In this document: positions 44,919 through 53,826 of the stretch, piece by piece
Layout of the letters: the number at the start of each line of letters is the position of its first letter
Numbering within the stretch: position 1 is the stretch's first letter
Program-made: the position numbers and the translations under genes
Notes under the pieces: model-generated
The model's database searches: none
Seen by the model: only the letters and a program-made list of their open reading frames with translations
Told to the model about the DNA's origin: nothing
Origin: Veillonella sp. T11011-6
GTDB lineage: Bacteria > Bacillota > Negativicutes > Veillonellales > Veillonellaceae
Length of the DNA stretch: 64,000 nt
Assembly: GCF_002959755.1 (NCBI RefSeq)
Contig: NZ_PPCW01000005.1
Span: forward strand, 62,001 to 126,000
Direction: 5' to 3'

Positions 44919-46370
44919 ATGCAACACGACAGTCGCAATATTAGTATGCTTATGGATTTTTATGAGATGACCATGGCACACGGCTATTTTACGCAACATG
45001 AAAACACGGATCGCGTCGCGTTTGATGTATTCTTTAGACGCAATCCAGACAAGGGTGGCTTTGCCATTTTTGGTGGTCTTGAACAAATCGTTGAGTACAT
45101 TTTGAATTTACACTTTGATGAACGTGATATTGATTTTTTACGGGCTCAAGGTATCTTTAGTGAGGAGTTTTTAAACTATCTAAAAGATTTCTCATTCACT
45201 GGTGATGTATATGCATTCCCAGAGGGTTCCATTATTTATCCCAATGAACCGGTTATAACTATCGTAGCGCCTCTCATAGATGCACAAATCGTAGAGACTG
45301 CAGTGCTAACTATGATGAACCATCAGTCCCTTATCGCTACAAAGGCAAATCGTATTGTACGCGCCGCAGATGGTCGTATTGTAGCCGATTTTGGTGCCCG
45401 TCGAGCTCACAATGTGGATGCCGCTGTATATGGTGCGAGAGCAGCCTACATCGGTGGGGTACAGTCTACGGCAACCGTTTTAGCGGGCCAACAATTTGGT
45501 ATTCCTGTGAGCGGTACGATGGCTCATAGTTGGGTTATGTATCATGATTCTGAATATGAAGCTTTTAAAGCTTATGCTGAAGTCTATCCAGATGGAGCTG
45601 TATTCCTCGTTGATACCTATGACGTTTTGAACTCTGGTGTACCTAATGCAATCAAAGTAGCTAAAGATGTATTAGAACCTATGGGGAAACGTTTGAAAGG
45701 GATTCGTCTTGATTCTGGTGACCTTGCGTACTTAGCTAAAAAAGCACGTCGCATGCTCGATAAAGCAGGATTAGAAGATTGTAAAATTATGGCTTCCAAC
45801 AGTCTCGATGAATATACAATCACATCTTTGTTAATTCAAGGTGGTCCTATCGATATCTTCGGGGTAGGTGAAAGACTGATTACCTCCAAGAGTGACCCTG
45901 TATTTGGGGCAGTTTACAAGATTGCTGGGGTTGAAAAAAATGGTGTGTGGGAGCCTCGGATTAAGATTTCAGAATCTGTTGAAAAGATTACGAACCCAGG
46001 ATTTAAAAAGGTGTATCGCGTGTACAATGAGAAAGGTCGCGCCATTGCAGACTTATTAACATTGTTAGAAGAGGTACCAGATACAACCGAACCATATCGT
46101 TATATTGATCCAGAACAACCGTGGCGTGAATTGTACTTTGAAAACTGTACTTTCAAAGAAATGAAACAACTCATTATTAAGGATGGAAAATTACTAGTAG
46201 AATTACCAACTTTAGATGAGCTTCGTCAATATGTTAAAGACCAATTGGAAACTGAAATTTGGCTTGAAGAGCAACGTTTTGAAAATCCACATCGTCATTA
46301 CCTTGATATGAGTCCAGGATACTATCAAATGAAAATGGATTTATTAAATCGTATTTTCCGAAAGAAATAG
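44919..46370 (+). CDS. pncB: Nicotinate phosphoribosyltransferase
   Basis: A 483-residue enzyme joining nicotinate to PRPP to give nicotinate mononucleotide, for NAD salvage. DFYEMTMAHGYF near the start, DFGARRAHNVDAAVYGARAAYIGG and SGTMAHSWVM are diagnostic. The His in RAHNVD is close to the phosphorylated His of the family. A GAAGGTTGGTGA sequence precedes the ATG. nadE follows after 8 bases, so salvage and NAD completion are coupled. Confidence 0.92.
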   Translation: MQHDSRNISMLMDFYEMTMAHGYFTQHENTDRVAFDVFFRRNPDKGGFAIFGGLEQIVEYILNLHFDERDIDFLRAQGIFSEEFLNYLKDFSFTGDVYAFPEGSIIYPNEPVITIVAPLIDAQIVETAVLTMMNHQSLIATKANRIVRAADGRIVADFGARRAHNVDAAVYGARAAYIGGVQSTATVLAGQQFGIPVSGTMAHSWVMYHDSEYEAFKAYAEVYPDGAVFLVDTYDVLNSGVPNAIKVAKDVLEPMGKRLKGIRLDSGDLAYLAKKARRMLDKAGLEDCKIMASNSLDEYTITSLLIQGGPIDIFGVGERLITSKSDPVFGAVYKIAGVEKNGVWEPRIKISESVEKITNPGFKKVYRVYNEKGRAIADLLTLLEEVPDTTEPYRYIDPEQPWRELYFENCTFKEMKQLIIKDGKLLVELPTLDELRQYVKDQLETEIWLEEQRFENPHRHYLDMSPGYYQMKMDLLNRIFRKK

Positions 46371-46378
46371 GAGGGCTT

Positions 46379-47146
46379 ATGTTAGACAATCCACAAGCTA
46401 CAAAAGAGGCTCTCATTCAATGGATTCAAGATTATTTTAGTCAAAATGGGCCTAGTTGTAGCGCTGTAGTAGGTATTTCAGGTGGTAAGGATTCCACAAT
46501 TGTGGCGGCCCTTTGTAAAGAAGCCCTCGGGTCAGAACGCGTAGTGGGAGTGCTCATGCCAAACGGTGTTCAATCTGATATCGATGATGCTAAGGCCGTT
46601 GTCAATCACTTGGGTATTCCTCATATTATTGTGAACATAGGGGCTGCGTATACAGCCTTAACAAATGCCATCATTCAAGGCGAAGGTTATGAAGCTGTTA
46701 CCGGTAGAGCTGATATATCTAAGGATGCAGCTATTAATACGCCACCACGACTTCGCATGGCAACCTTATATGCTGTTGGTCAAAACTTACCGAATGGGGC
46801 GCGTGTAGCCAATACATGTAACGGCTCTGAAGATTATGTAGGGTACTCTACAAAATATGGCGATAGTGCAGGGGATTTTAGTCCACTCGCCAATCTTGTT
46901 GTAGAAGAGGTACGTCAAATTGGTCGACTCCTAGATATTCCTAAATATCTTGTAGATAAAACGCCTAGTGATGGTCTCAGTGGTCAATCTGATGAAGATA
47001 AATTAGGATTTACCTATGCTGTATTAGATCGATATATTAGAACTGGAGAGATAGAAAATCTTGAAACGAAAGAACGTATTGATTATTTAAATCGTATTAA
47101 TAAGCATAAATTAGAATTGATGCCGTCCTTTCACCCACAATGTTGA
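46379..47146 (+). CDS. nadE: NH3-dependent NAD+ synthetase
   Basis: A 255-residue enzyme that amidates deamido-NAD to NAD with ammonia. GISGGKDSTIVAAL is the ATP pyrophosphatase P-loop, and KTPSDGLSGQSDEDKLGF is the conserved C-terminal part. No glutaminase domain is present. The AGGAGGG site lies just after the pncB stop. Confidence 0.93.
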   Translation: MLDNPQATKEALIQWIQDYFSQNGPSCSAVVGISGGKDSTIVAALCKEALGSERVVGVLMPNGVQSDIDDAKAVVNHLGIPHIIVNIGAAYTALTNAIIQGEGYEAVTGRADISKDAAINTPPRLRMATLYAVGQNLPNGARVANTCNGSEDYVGYSTKYGDSAGDFSPLANLVVEEVRQIGRLLDIPKYLVDKTPSDGLSGQSDEDKLGFTYAVLDRYIRTGEIENLETKERIDYLNRINKHKLELMPSFHPQC

Positions 47147-47235
47147 GAGAGGACTTGTTTTTACTAGTCTAATTCATGCTAATGTTGATTAACCAAAGAT
47201 TTACTATTTCTTATGTATTTTATGATGGAGGTAAT

Positions 47236-48213
47236 ATGGAGACAAAAATTGCGTTGATTGGTACGGGTGGTACAATTGCTGGACAAGGCGCATCCGATAC
47301 AGATTTGACGGGCTATACTGCAGGTGTACTAGGCCTCGATGAAATTTTAGACTCCGTACCAGGCACAGAACCATATGGTCTATATACATATACTCAGTTT
47401 AGTAATATTGAAAGTTCCGATATTACTGTCCAGCATTGGTTGGATTTATCTAAGTTAGTACAAGAATTAGTAAATCAAGAGGATATAGGCGGGGTTGTTA
47501 TTACTCATGGAACAGATAGCATGGAGGAGACAGCTTATTTTCTTAATCTTACTGTTCGTACAGATAAACCTATCGTTATTACTGGCTCGATGAGACCTGC
47601 TGGGGCAATTAGTGCAGATGGTCCTATTAATTTATTACAAGCGATTCAAGTGGCAAGAACACCTGCATCTGTAGGTAAAGGTGTTCTTGTTGTTCTAAAT
47701 GGCTATGTTGATGGGGCGCGTGATGTGTCCAAAGGGAATACAACTAATGTGGCTACCTTTGACAGTCCATTAGTAGGGCATCTTGGTATCGTCCAGGATG
47801 GTGTAGCTCATTATTATAAAGCCTCTACTCGTCGTCATACGAAAGAATCCATCTTTGATGTACATGACTTAACGGAATTGCCTCGTGTAGTTATTTTGAC
47901 TTGCTATGGTGGTATGGATGACATGGTGCCAATGAGTGTAGTTGCCACTAATCCTGATGGGCTCATCTTGACTGGATTGGGTCATGGTACAATTCCTCAA
48001 AATGTACGTCAAATAACACAAAATACAGCATTCCCAACTGTACGTGCTTCTCGTACAGGGAGTGGCATGGTATCAGCTGTACCACAAGATGCACTAGCAG
48101 GCTATCTCGTAAGTGATACATTGAGTCCACAAAAAGCTCGTATTTTATTGATGCTGGGGCTTACAAAAACTAAAAATCTTAAAAAGTTACAACAGTTCTT
48201 CTATGAATATTAA
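47236..48213 (+). CDS. L-asparaginase
   Basis: A 325-residue type of bacterial asparaginase with the two active-site threonine regions: TGGTIAGQG at the start and VVITHGTDSMEETAYFL (about residues 82-98). TGSMRPAGAISADGPINL is also typical. It releases ammonia and aspartate from asparagine. ATG 47236 follows GGAGG; a longer frame upstream is rejected. No long signal peptide is visible, so it is probably cytoplasmic. It sits alone after nadE. Confidence 0.88.
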   Translation: METKIALIGTGGTIAGQGASDTDLTGYTAGVLGLDEILDSVPGTEPYGLYTYTQFSNIESSDITVQHWLDLSKLVQELVNQEDIGGVVITHGTDSMEETAYFLNLTVRTDKPIVITGSMRPAGAISADGPINLLQAIQVARTPASVGKGVLVVLNGYVDGARDVSKGNTTNVATFDSPLVGHLGIVQDGVAHYYKASTRRHTKESIFDVHDLTELPRVVILTCYGGMDDMVPMSVVATNPDGLILTGLGHGTIPQNVRQITQNTAFPTVRASRTGSGMVSAVPQDALAGYLVSDTLSPQKARILLMLGLTKTKNLKKLQQFFYEY

Positions 48214-48308
48214 TTAGAAAATAAAAAAGATTTGAGAAAAACTCTCAAATATTAATTTGATATTCATTTTCAAGTATTATACTATGTGTAACAGTTTTAT
48301 ATGCAATG

Positions 48309-48346
48309 AACCGCACATCACGATCGCTTAGGATGTGCGGTTTTTT
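48309..48346 (+). terminator. Terminator after the asparaginase gene
   Basis: Eleven-bp stem AACCGCACATC with its complement (48332-48342), then T6. Confidence 0.85.
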
Positions 48347-48431
48347 ATTATTGTCTTTAGACTGGTTCGCGACGTAGTCGCGAATCATTAAACCACCCGC
48401 TATGCGGGTGCGGCAACGAAAGTTATACAAA

Positions 48432-48498
48432 AAAATCACCTTGCTTAAGTATAATGTAGGTGTTCAAGCTGCATTATATGCAAAAGAAAGGTGATTTT
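48432..48498 (+). promoter_or_regulatory. 5' leader stem burying the second tnpA ribosome site
   Basis: AAAATCACCTT (48432-48442) pairs exactly with AAGGTGATTTT (48488-48498), which holds the Shine-Dalgarno before ATG 48501. A nested hairpin TATAATG/CATTATA lies between. Confidence 0.78.
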
Positions 48499-48500
48499 AT

Positions 48501-48962
48501 ATGGCAACAAAGACACAGAGCCTTGCGCACACAAAATGGTTATGCAAATACCACATAGTATTTACACCTAAGTATAGACGTAAAGTTATATATAATCAAT
48601 ACAGAAATAGTTTACGTGAAATACTGAGACGTTTATGCGAATATAAGGGCGTCAAGATTATAGAGGGGGAGCTTATGGCCGATCATGTGCATATGCTAGT
48701 ATTAATCCCACCTAAAATATCAGTTTCATCTTTTATGGGATATTTAAAGGGGAAAAGTGCACTAATGATGTTCGATAAACACGCAAACTTAAAGTATAAA
48801 TTTGGAAATAGGCACTTTGGGTCCGAGGGTTATTATGTTAGTACAGTAGGTTTAAATGAGGCTACCGTAAAGAAGTATATACGTGAGCAAGAGTTACATG
48901 ACCAAATGAAAGATAAACTTAGTGTAAAAGAATATGAGGACCCTTTTAAGGGTAGCAAGTAA
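48501..48962 (+). CDS. tnpA: IS200/IS605-family Y1 transposase (copy 2)
   Basis: A 153-residue Y1 transposase. HUH motif in ADHVHML; SSFMGYLKGKSALMMFDKH and GYYVSTVGLNEATVKKYI are shared with the first copy. Full length, so possibly active. It starts at ATG 48501 behind AAAGGTG, which is itself buried in a stem. The protein differs from copy 1 at many places, so the two are not recent duplicates. Confidence 0.93.
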   Translation: MATKTQSLAHTKWLCKYHIVFTPKYRRKVIYNQYRNSLREILRRLCEYKGVKIIEGELMADHVHMLVLIPPKISVSSFMGYLKGKSALMMFDKHANLKYKFGNRHFGSEGYYVSTVGLNEATVKKYIREQELHDQMKDKLSVKEYEDPFKGSK

Positions 48963-48965
48963 TAC

Positions 48966-49100
48966 ATATCCCCTTTAAGGGGAATGTTACGAGTCAATGG
49001 CTATGCGGCTTGAACGCAGTGAAAGCCAGCGCCTTTAGACGCTGGCCTAGTACTACGGGCTTATAGCCCGTGAGCAAACCACCCGTTTTACGGGTGGTTC
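48966..49100 (+). ncRNA. Multi-hairpin 3' region of IS200-like element 2
   Basis: Hairpins in order: TCCCC-TTTA-GGGGA, GCCAGCG-CCTTTAGA-CGCTGGC, ACGGGC-TTATA-GCCCGT and the right-end AACCACCCGT hairpin. The loops TTTAGA and TTATA and the linker GAGCAAACC also occur in element 1, with different stems. This is the pattern expected from compensatory change. RNA or DNA function cannot be decided here. Confidence 0.5.
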
Positions 49101-49125
49101 TGATTTCGCCTAGGATGCGTATTTT

Positions 49126-49902
49126 TTATTCGGCGCCAATAGCATTTTCTAAGGCTCGTTGTATACCTATATAAACAGCCTTAGCCAATGTATCCCCGAA
49201 TAGGGAGAAGGAGCCTGCATCTGTTAACACATCACCATTGGTATCGATAGTGAGAACCACACCATCTGTAGAGGTACCGGTAGCAGAAGTCTTGCGTTCT
49301 TTTGTAATTGCTTCAGGAATATCTTCGTTGATAAATGGATAGAGGCGTACACTTTCAACACCCCAATCTTGGAGGGCTGCGGTTTTAGCCTCCGTAATTG
49401 TCATGATGGCTTTCACCATGGCACTATCTGTTAATGCCTTGTTTGTAAAGACAAGAATATTAATGGTACCAGGTACTATGAAACTACCATCTCGCTCCTC
49501 GTAGCAATAGCCTGTTCCTGCACGATGGGCTGTTTTTTCATAGCCTGCAGTAACGATGGTCTCCACAATCGTATCGTGTTCTTCAACCTTAGCGTACGCG
49601 TGAAGGTTCATTGTAGCAGACGTAAGAAGCGCTGTACTAAAATGAACAGGTGTATCGATGTGTTCAAACTCTTGTGCTAAATAATTTGCTACAGAGCCGC
49701 CAGGCAAATCTTTTTCTGTTTCAATTTGATACGTCAGTTGCTGATTTCGTACGGCCAAAGTATGGTGATATCCGCCATTGAGTTGACCACTAGATAAGGA
49801 ATAATGGATGTCATCAAAGTGTACGGTAACGGAATTTAACTCTTTTGTTACATGACCTCCTGTTGCAAGCTCTTGTGGTGCTTCATATGGATTGTTAAAC
49901 AT
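49126..49902 (-). CDS. cbiZ: Adenosylcobinamide amidohydrolase CbiZ
   Basis: A 258-residue CbiZ-family protein. Its pattern includes SGQLNGGYHHTLAVRN, VTAGYEKTAHRAG, and the C-terminal block from NILVFTNKALTDSAMVKAIMTI to ATGTSTDGVVL. CbiZ removes the aminopropanol arm of adenosylcobinamide (corrinoid salvage), leading to adenosylcobyric acid. GGGAGA precedes the ATG. No other cobalamin gene is in view; the B12-requiring QueG lies at 52788. It directly follows the second IS element in opposite orientation. Confidence 0.82.
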   Translation of the reverse strand: MFNNPYEAPQELATGGHVTKELNSVTVHFDDIHYSLSSGQLNGGYHHTLAVRNQQLTYQIETEKDLPGGSVANYLAQEFEHIDTPVHFSTALLTSATMNLHAYAKVEEHDTIVETIVTAGYEKTAHRAGTGYCYEERDGSFIVPGTINILVFTNKALTDSAMVKAIMTITEAKTAALQDWGVESVRLYPFINEDIPEAITKERKTSATGTSTDGVVLTIDTNGDVLTDAGSFSLFGDTLAKAVYIGIQRALENAIGAE

Positions 49903-50065
49903 ATAAGTCTCCCTAGGTTTAGATTGTTATATATATAATATAAGGATATAATAGTTTTACTAAATTATTGTAAAATACATATGTTAGATTATAACACATA
50001 TGTTTATTTCGAATATATTTCCGATTCTACCGAATGAGCGTTATATTTTATTCATGGAGGTTAGT

Positions 50066-50995
50066 ATGAGTGATCTTTTAAATAGGGCTTCTGAATTACT
50101 GTTTAAAGATGCGAATGTATTGATTCAATTTCGAGACTGGTTCTTTTCACAAGCGGGTAATATATTATTAGCTCTCATTATGTTTTGGGTGGGGCGTTAT
50201 GCTATTAAATGGGTAAAAACCTTTGCTGTTCGCATTATGACCAAAGCATCTTATGATACTGCGGCGATGAGCTTTATTACGCAGATCATCAATTATGCAT
50301 TGCTAGTAGGTCTAATTTTGATTTGCTTAAATCAAATTGGTGTGCCTACAACATCCTTTGTGGCTGCTTTTGGTGCCTTCGGTTTAGGTATTGGTTTAGC
50401 ATTACAGAGCAACTTATCTAACTTGGCATCAGGCTTATTAATTCTTATATTTAAGCCTTTTAGGGCAGGTCATGTTATTCAAGTTGGAGATACTGTAGGT
50501 AGTGTTAAGTCTATTCAATTTATGTATACTATTATCACTACTAAAGATCAAAGAAATGTGTATATACCAAACTCTATCCTTACCTCCCAAGCCATAACTA
50601 ATATTGCTTATACTCACGAAAGGGTTATCCCGTTCGTCTTTGATATTGGTTATAACAATAATCATCATGAAGCAATTAAAATCTTAAAAAATATTTTTGC
50701 TGCTGATAAACGTGTACTCAATCCTAAAAATATGGAAATTGGTATTTCTGAATTTGGCGATAACTCTGTACGTATTGCTGCCTATGCACGCGTTAAGTCG
50801 AAAGACTTCTTAGATGTGCAATATAGTATTATGTCCGATGTAAAGGATGCATTTGATAAATATGGCATCGATATTCCATATCCTCAACGTGTGGTGTATA
50901 TTCAAAATGTAGATAACTCTACTGGTGAAATTAAAGGTACTAAGAAAAAAGCAACAGGAACGAATGTTGCCATCGATGATAGTCTAGAAAGTTAA
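50066..50995 (+). CDS. mscS: Mechanosensitive ion channel, MscS family
   Basis: A 309-residue protein with three membrane segments near the N-terminus followed by a cytoplasmic beta-rich vestibule. AAFGAFGLGIGLALQSNLSNLASGLLIL is the pore helix with its conserved Gly/Ala pattern, and KPFRAGHVIQVG starts the cytoplasmic domain. It releases solutes on sudden hypo-osmotic stress. ATG 50066 follows GGAGG; the upstream 22 codons of the frame are ignored. Confidence 0.9.
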   Translation: MSDLLNRASELLFKDANVLIQFRDWFFSQAGNILLALIMFWVGRYAIKWVKTFAVRIMTKASYDTAAMSFITQIINYALLVGLILICLNQIGVPTTSFVAAFGAFGLGIGLALQSNLSNLASGLLILIFKPFRAGHVIQVGDTVGSVKSIQFMYTIITTKDQRNVYIPNSILTSQAITNIAYTHERVIPFVFDIGYNNNHHEAIKILKNIFAADKRVLNPKNMEIGISEFGDNSVRIAAYARVKSKDFLDVQYSIMSDVKDAFDKYGIDIPYPQRVVYIQNVDNSTGEIKGTKKKATGTNVAIDDSLES

Positions 50996-51018
50996 GTGTA
51001 ATTTAGAAAGTGGGATAT

Positions 51019-51876
51019 ATGATATCTTTAACAACTAATTTGTTTATGATGTGGAAACGAATTGTTTTCTTGATAGCTTTTATAGGTTTAGTATTACTAG
51101 GATCTAGTATTTCGTATGCGGCATATATTGCACCGCCATCTACAGTTGGTGAAGCCGTTGTCCTCATTGATGCAGATACAAAAGAAATCCTATTTGCTAA
51201 AAATCCTGACAAATGGATGCACCCTGCTAGTACTACGAAAATGGTTACCTTGTTAACTGCCTTAGAACTAAAAGGTACACAACTTGATGAACTGGCAACT
51301 ATAAGCAGCTATGCTACTAGTATGGAAGAATCTAATCTGGGAGTACATGTAGGCGATCAAATTACCTTGGAAGGCGTTCTTGAAGGCATGATGGTTGCCA
51401 GCGGTAATGATGCGGCCGTTGTAGTAGCAGAAAATGTAAGTGGCTCTGTAGAGAACTTTGCAAAGGACATGAATCGCGTTGCTGCAAAAGCAGGGGCAAA
51501 AAATAGTGTATTTTTAAATCCTCATGGTTTGACACAAATGGGCCATCACTCTACGGCTCGTGACTTGGCGATGATTGCAGCGTATGGTATGAAATACCAA
51601 ATGTTCCGCGATAAAGTAGCCAATGATTATTATAAGGTGCCTTATCAAAACCGTACACCAGAAACAATTCGTACCACAAACCATTTCATTCGCAATAAAT
51701 ATCCCGGTGCTAATGGTTTAAAAACTGGCTTTACGAATGCTGCAGGGGAATGCTTGATTGCATCGGCTACCCGTAATGGTCATACTATGATTGTAGTTAT
51801 GCTCAACGATGATAACCGTTGGGATGAAGCAGTACAATTCCTTGATTATGGATTTAAACTTCGCGGTGTCATTTAA
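51019..51876 (+). CDS. D-alanyl-D-alanine carboxypeptidase (DacF type)
   Basis: A 285-residue serine peptidase with an N-terminal membrane/signal segment (FLIAFIGLVLLG). The active-site set is complete: S71-T-T-K74, SGN in ASGNDAAVV, and KTG in GLKTGFTNAAG. Such low-mass penicillin-binding proteins trim pentapeptide stems of peptidoglycan. The start is ATG 51019; a GTG 9 bases earlier is also in frame. The ribosome site is weak. It lies 23 bases after mscS, so cotranscription is possible. Confidence 0.88.
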   Translation: MISLTTNLFMMWKRIVFLIAFIGLVLLGSSISYAAYIAPPSTVGEAVVLIDADTKEILFAKNPDKWMHPASTTKMVTLLTALELKGTQLDELATISSYATSMEESNLGVHVGDQITLEGVLEGMMVASGNDAAVVVAENVSGSVENFAKDMNRVAAKAGAKNSVFLNPHGLTQMGHHSTARDLAMIAAYGMKYQMFRDKVANDYYKVPYQNRTPETIRTTNHFIRNKYPGANGLKTGFTNAAGECLIASATRNGHTMIVVMLNDDNRWDEAVQFLDYGFKLRGVI

Positions 51877-51989
51877 TTGGATATAATTAGACTATACCTT
51901 GAGCATGATTAGTAATGTATGTTATATAATTAAATTAATAGTATTAAATAGGTCCTGCTGTGCAGGACCTATTATGTAATGGGGGATAT

Positions 51990-52580
51990 ATGAGTTCATT
52001 TTTTGCATTTTTAAAACGCATGCGCTTTATCAATCGCTGGAGCCTTATGCGTAATACAGAAACAGAAAACATTCAAGAACATAGCCTCGAAGTAGCCATG
52101 GTAGCTCATAATTTGGCAGCTCTAAAGAATGAATACTTTGACGGTAATGTAGATATTAATAAGGTAGCTGTCATTGCCATGTATCATGAGGTTAGTGAAA
52201 TTTTTACCGGCGATATGCCAACACCGATTAAATATTTTGATCCAAAACTTCGTGAACTTTATGGCGAAGTTGAAACGTTAGCACAAGAGAAAATGTTGTC
52301 TACCTTGCCAGAACGATTACAAGCTATCTATAAGCCTTTTATTGTAGATGCCGAGGAGAGTCCTGAGTGGCCAATCGTTAAAGCGGCAGACACAATTTCA
52401 GCGTATATGAAATGTGTGAACGAACTCAAGGCAGGAAACGATGAGTTTAAAGAAGCACATGACTCCATCCTAGCTAAACTAAAAGCACTCAACATGCCAG
52501 AAGTTGATATGTTCCTTGAAACCTATATGCCTGCACTTGGTAAGAGCCTGGATGAACTAAACTACTACGAAATCAAATGA
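51990..52580 (+). CDS. yfbR: HD-domain 5'-deoxynucleotidase YfbR, with HE in place of HD
   Basis: A 196-residue protein that aligns along its whole length with E. coli YfbR, a deoxyribonucleoside 5'-monophosphatase. It has RWSLMRNTETENIQEHSLEVAMVAH at the start and YHEVSEIFTGDMPTPIKYF. In E. coli the motif is HDASE, where D69 binds the metal. Here the matching pair is H66-E67. The other conserved residues are kept, so activity may remain. ATG 51990 follows GGGGGA; a strong terminator follows. Confidence 0.87.
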   Translation: MSSFFAFLKRMRFINRWSLMRNTETENIQEHSLEVAMVAHNLAALKNEYFDGNVDINKVAVIAMYHEVSEIFTGDMPTPIKYFDPKLRELYGEVETLAQEKMLSTLPERLQAIYKPFIVDAEESPEWPIVKAADTISAYMKCVNELKAGNDEFKEAHDSILAKLKALNMPEVDMFLETYMPALGKSLDELNYYEIK

Positions 52581-52584
52581 TGAT

Positions 52585-52618
52585 TAAAAAAGAGACGACC
52601 AGAGGTCGTCTCTTTTTA
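52585..52618 (+). terminator. Terminator after yfbR
   Basis: Stem AAAAAGAGACGACC with GGTCGTCTCTTTTT and T run; may serve both strands. Confidence 0.88.
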
Positions 52619-52787
52619 TTCTATAAAATAGAAAATAGCCATAACATCTTAGTAGACGTCACAGCCATTTTACATCTCAAATAAAGTTTTAGAGATGAGC
52701 TGGACGTTCCTAGGCATCTAGCTATCTCTGTTATTATATTATAAGTTTTGACTAAACAGATGTCAAAGTTTGTAAAGGTATTATAAA

Positions 52788-53675
52788 TTATAATATCTTT
52801 TTAGACTCTATAATTTCCTGATTTCTCATTAATATTTTCTTCCCACGCCACGAGAATGCCCGATTGCCATACTTAGCTTTGAACTCTTTATTTGTTAGTA
52901 TTTCTAGTTCATTACTATCGATGTACGGTTCGACTTGCTGGAATTCTGGAATGGGTGTTGTGGGAATGCCCTGATTATGTGGGCACACTTCTTGGCATAC
53001 ATCACAACCGAATACAAGTGGTGTTTTAGCGATAATGTGTTGTTCGTGCTCGGTGAGATCGCCTTTTTTCTGGGTTAGATAACTTTTACAAGTATCATAT
53101 TTGAATTCGTCATGACCTAAGCATTGGCCTAAGCAGGCCGTAATACATCGATTGCATCCTATACAGGACTGATCGAGCGGTGTATTTGGCTCAAATTCTA
53201 AGGTAGTTAAAATTGTTCCTATCGTAACATAGGATCCCCATTTAGGACTGATGAAACAATTGTTTTTGCCGTAGAAACCAAGGCCTGCTAAGTAGGCCAT
53301 GTAACGATCCGCGAGGGGAGAGGTATCACAATGTATAGAAAATTGAGCTGAAGTATCCATTTTTTGTAATTTTTCAGTAAGTTTTTTTAAATATTCATTA
53401 ATGACCAGGTGATAATCTGTAGCCCATGTATAGCGGGAAAGATTAGATGGACCACTACGTTCTACGTAGTATGGGAAGAGGCATACTATAGCGCTTTTGG
53501 GCGTAAACTCTGTTGTTCCTAGCAGTCGCTCTTCTACGTCGGCTGCTGTAAATGGACAGGGGTTACTTTCATACAAAATAGTTTTTGCATTTTCAGGTAG
53601 AGGCCAAGGGGCAATCCCAAATTCATAAATATGTAATTCTTTGCAAAATTCCTGTAAATTTATATCTTTCATCAT
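52788..53675 (-). CDS. queG: Epoxyqueuosine reductase QueG
   Basis: A 295-residue enzyme that reduces epoxyqueuosine to queuosine in tRNA, using cobalamin and two [4Fe-4S] clusters. The cluster motifs are CIGCNRCITACLGQC and CDVCQEVCPHNQG. The protein is shorter than E. coli QueG (about 380 residues), the C-terminal HEAT-type part being absent; short forms are common in Firmicutes. The start lacks a clear ribosome site. It ties cobalamin use to the nearby cbiZ. Confidence 0.88.
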   Translation of the reverse strand: MMKDINLQEFCKELHIYEFGIAPWPLPENAKTILYESNPCPFTAADVEERLLGTTEFTPKSAIVCLFPYYVERSGPSNLSRYTWATDYHLVINEYLKKLTEKLQKMDTSAQFSIHCDTSPLADRYMAYLAGLGFYGKNNCFISPKWGSYVTIGTILTTLEFEPNTPLDQSCIGCNRCITACLGQCLGHDEFKYDTCKSYLTQKKGDLTEHEQHIIAKTPLVFGCDVCQEVCPHNQGIPTTPIPEFQQVEPYIDSNELEILTNKEFKAKYGNRAFSWRGKKILMRNQEIIESKKIL

Positions 53676-53721
53676 AGATTTAGTGGCGAATAATTGGTAA
53701 AATAAAAGTATAAGAAACGTG

Positions 53722-53740
53722 AGGAATTCTATAGATTCCT
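53722..53740. promoter_or_regulatory. Short inverted repeat upstream of the Mo-hydroxylase operon
   Basis: AGGAAT (53722-53727) and ATTCCT (53735-53740) with a 7-base spacer, about 90 bases before the first gene. Possibly an operator. Confidence 0.3.
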
Positions 53741-53826
53741 GCTAAGTTTGTAGTTCGGTGATATCTGTATTTTTGTGGTTATCATCCAGTTCTGTTAGTA
53801 TTAGTATACCATTGAGAGGACAGATT

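Larger units (their letters stand above)
48384..49108 (+). mobile_element. IS200/IS605-family element, copy 2 (tnpA only)
   Basis: A diverged relative of element 1. The left end has TTAAACC and a hairpin CACCCGC/GCGGGTG (48394-48410). A perfect TTCGCGAC/GTCGCGAA hairpin lies just outside or at the edge (48366-48384). The right end carries the hairpin AACCACCCGT-TTT-ACGGGTGGTT followed by TGATTT, as in element 1. tnpB is absent. The exact ends are estimates. Confidence 0.8.

Noticed and set aside
53676-53826. Molybdenum-cofactor or purine riboswitch before the Mo-hydroxylase operon
   Set aside because: The 150-base region lacks the conserved cores of both; only a short inverted repeat is seen.
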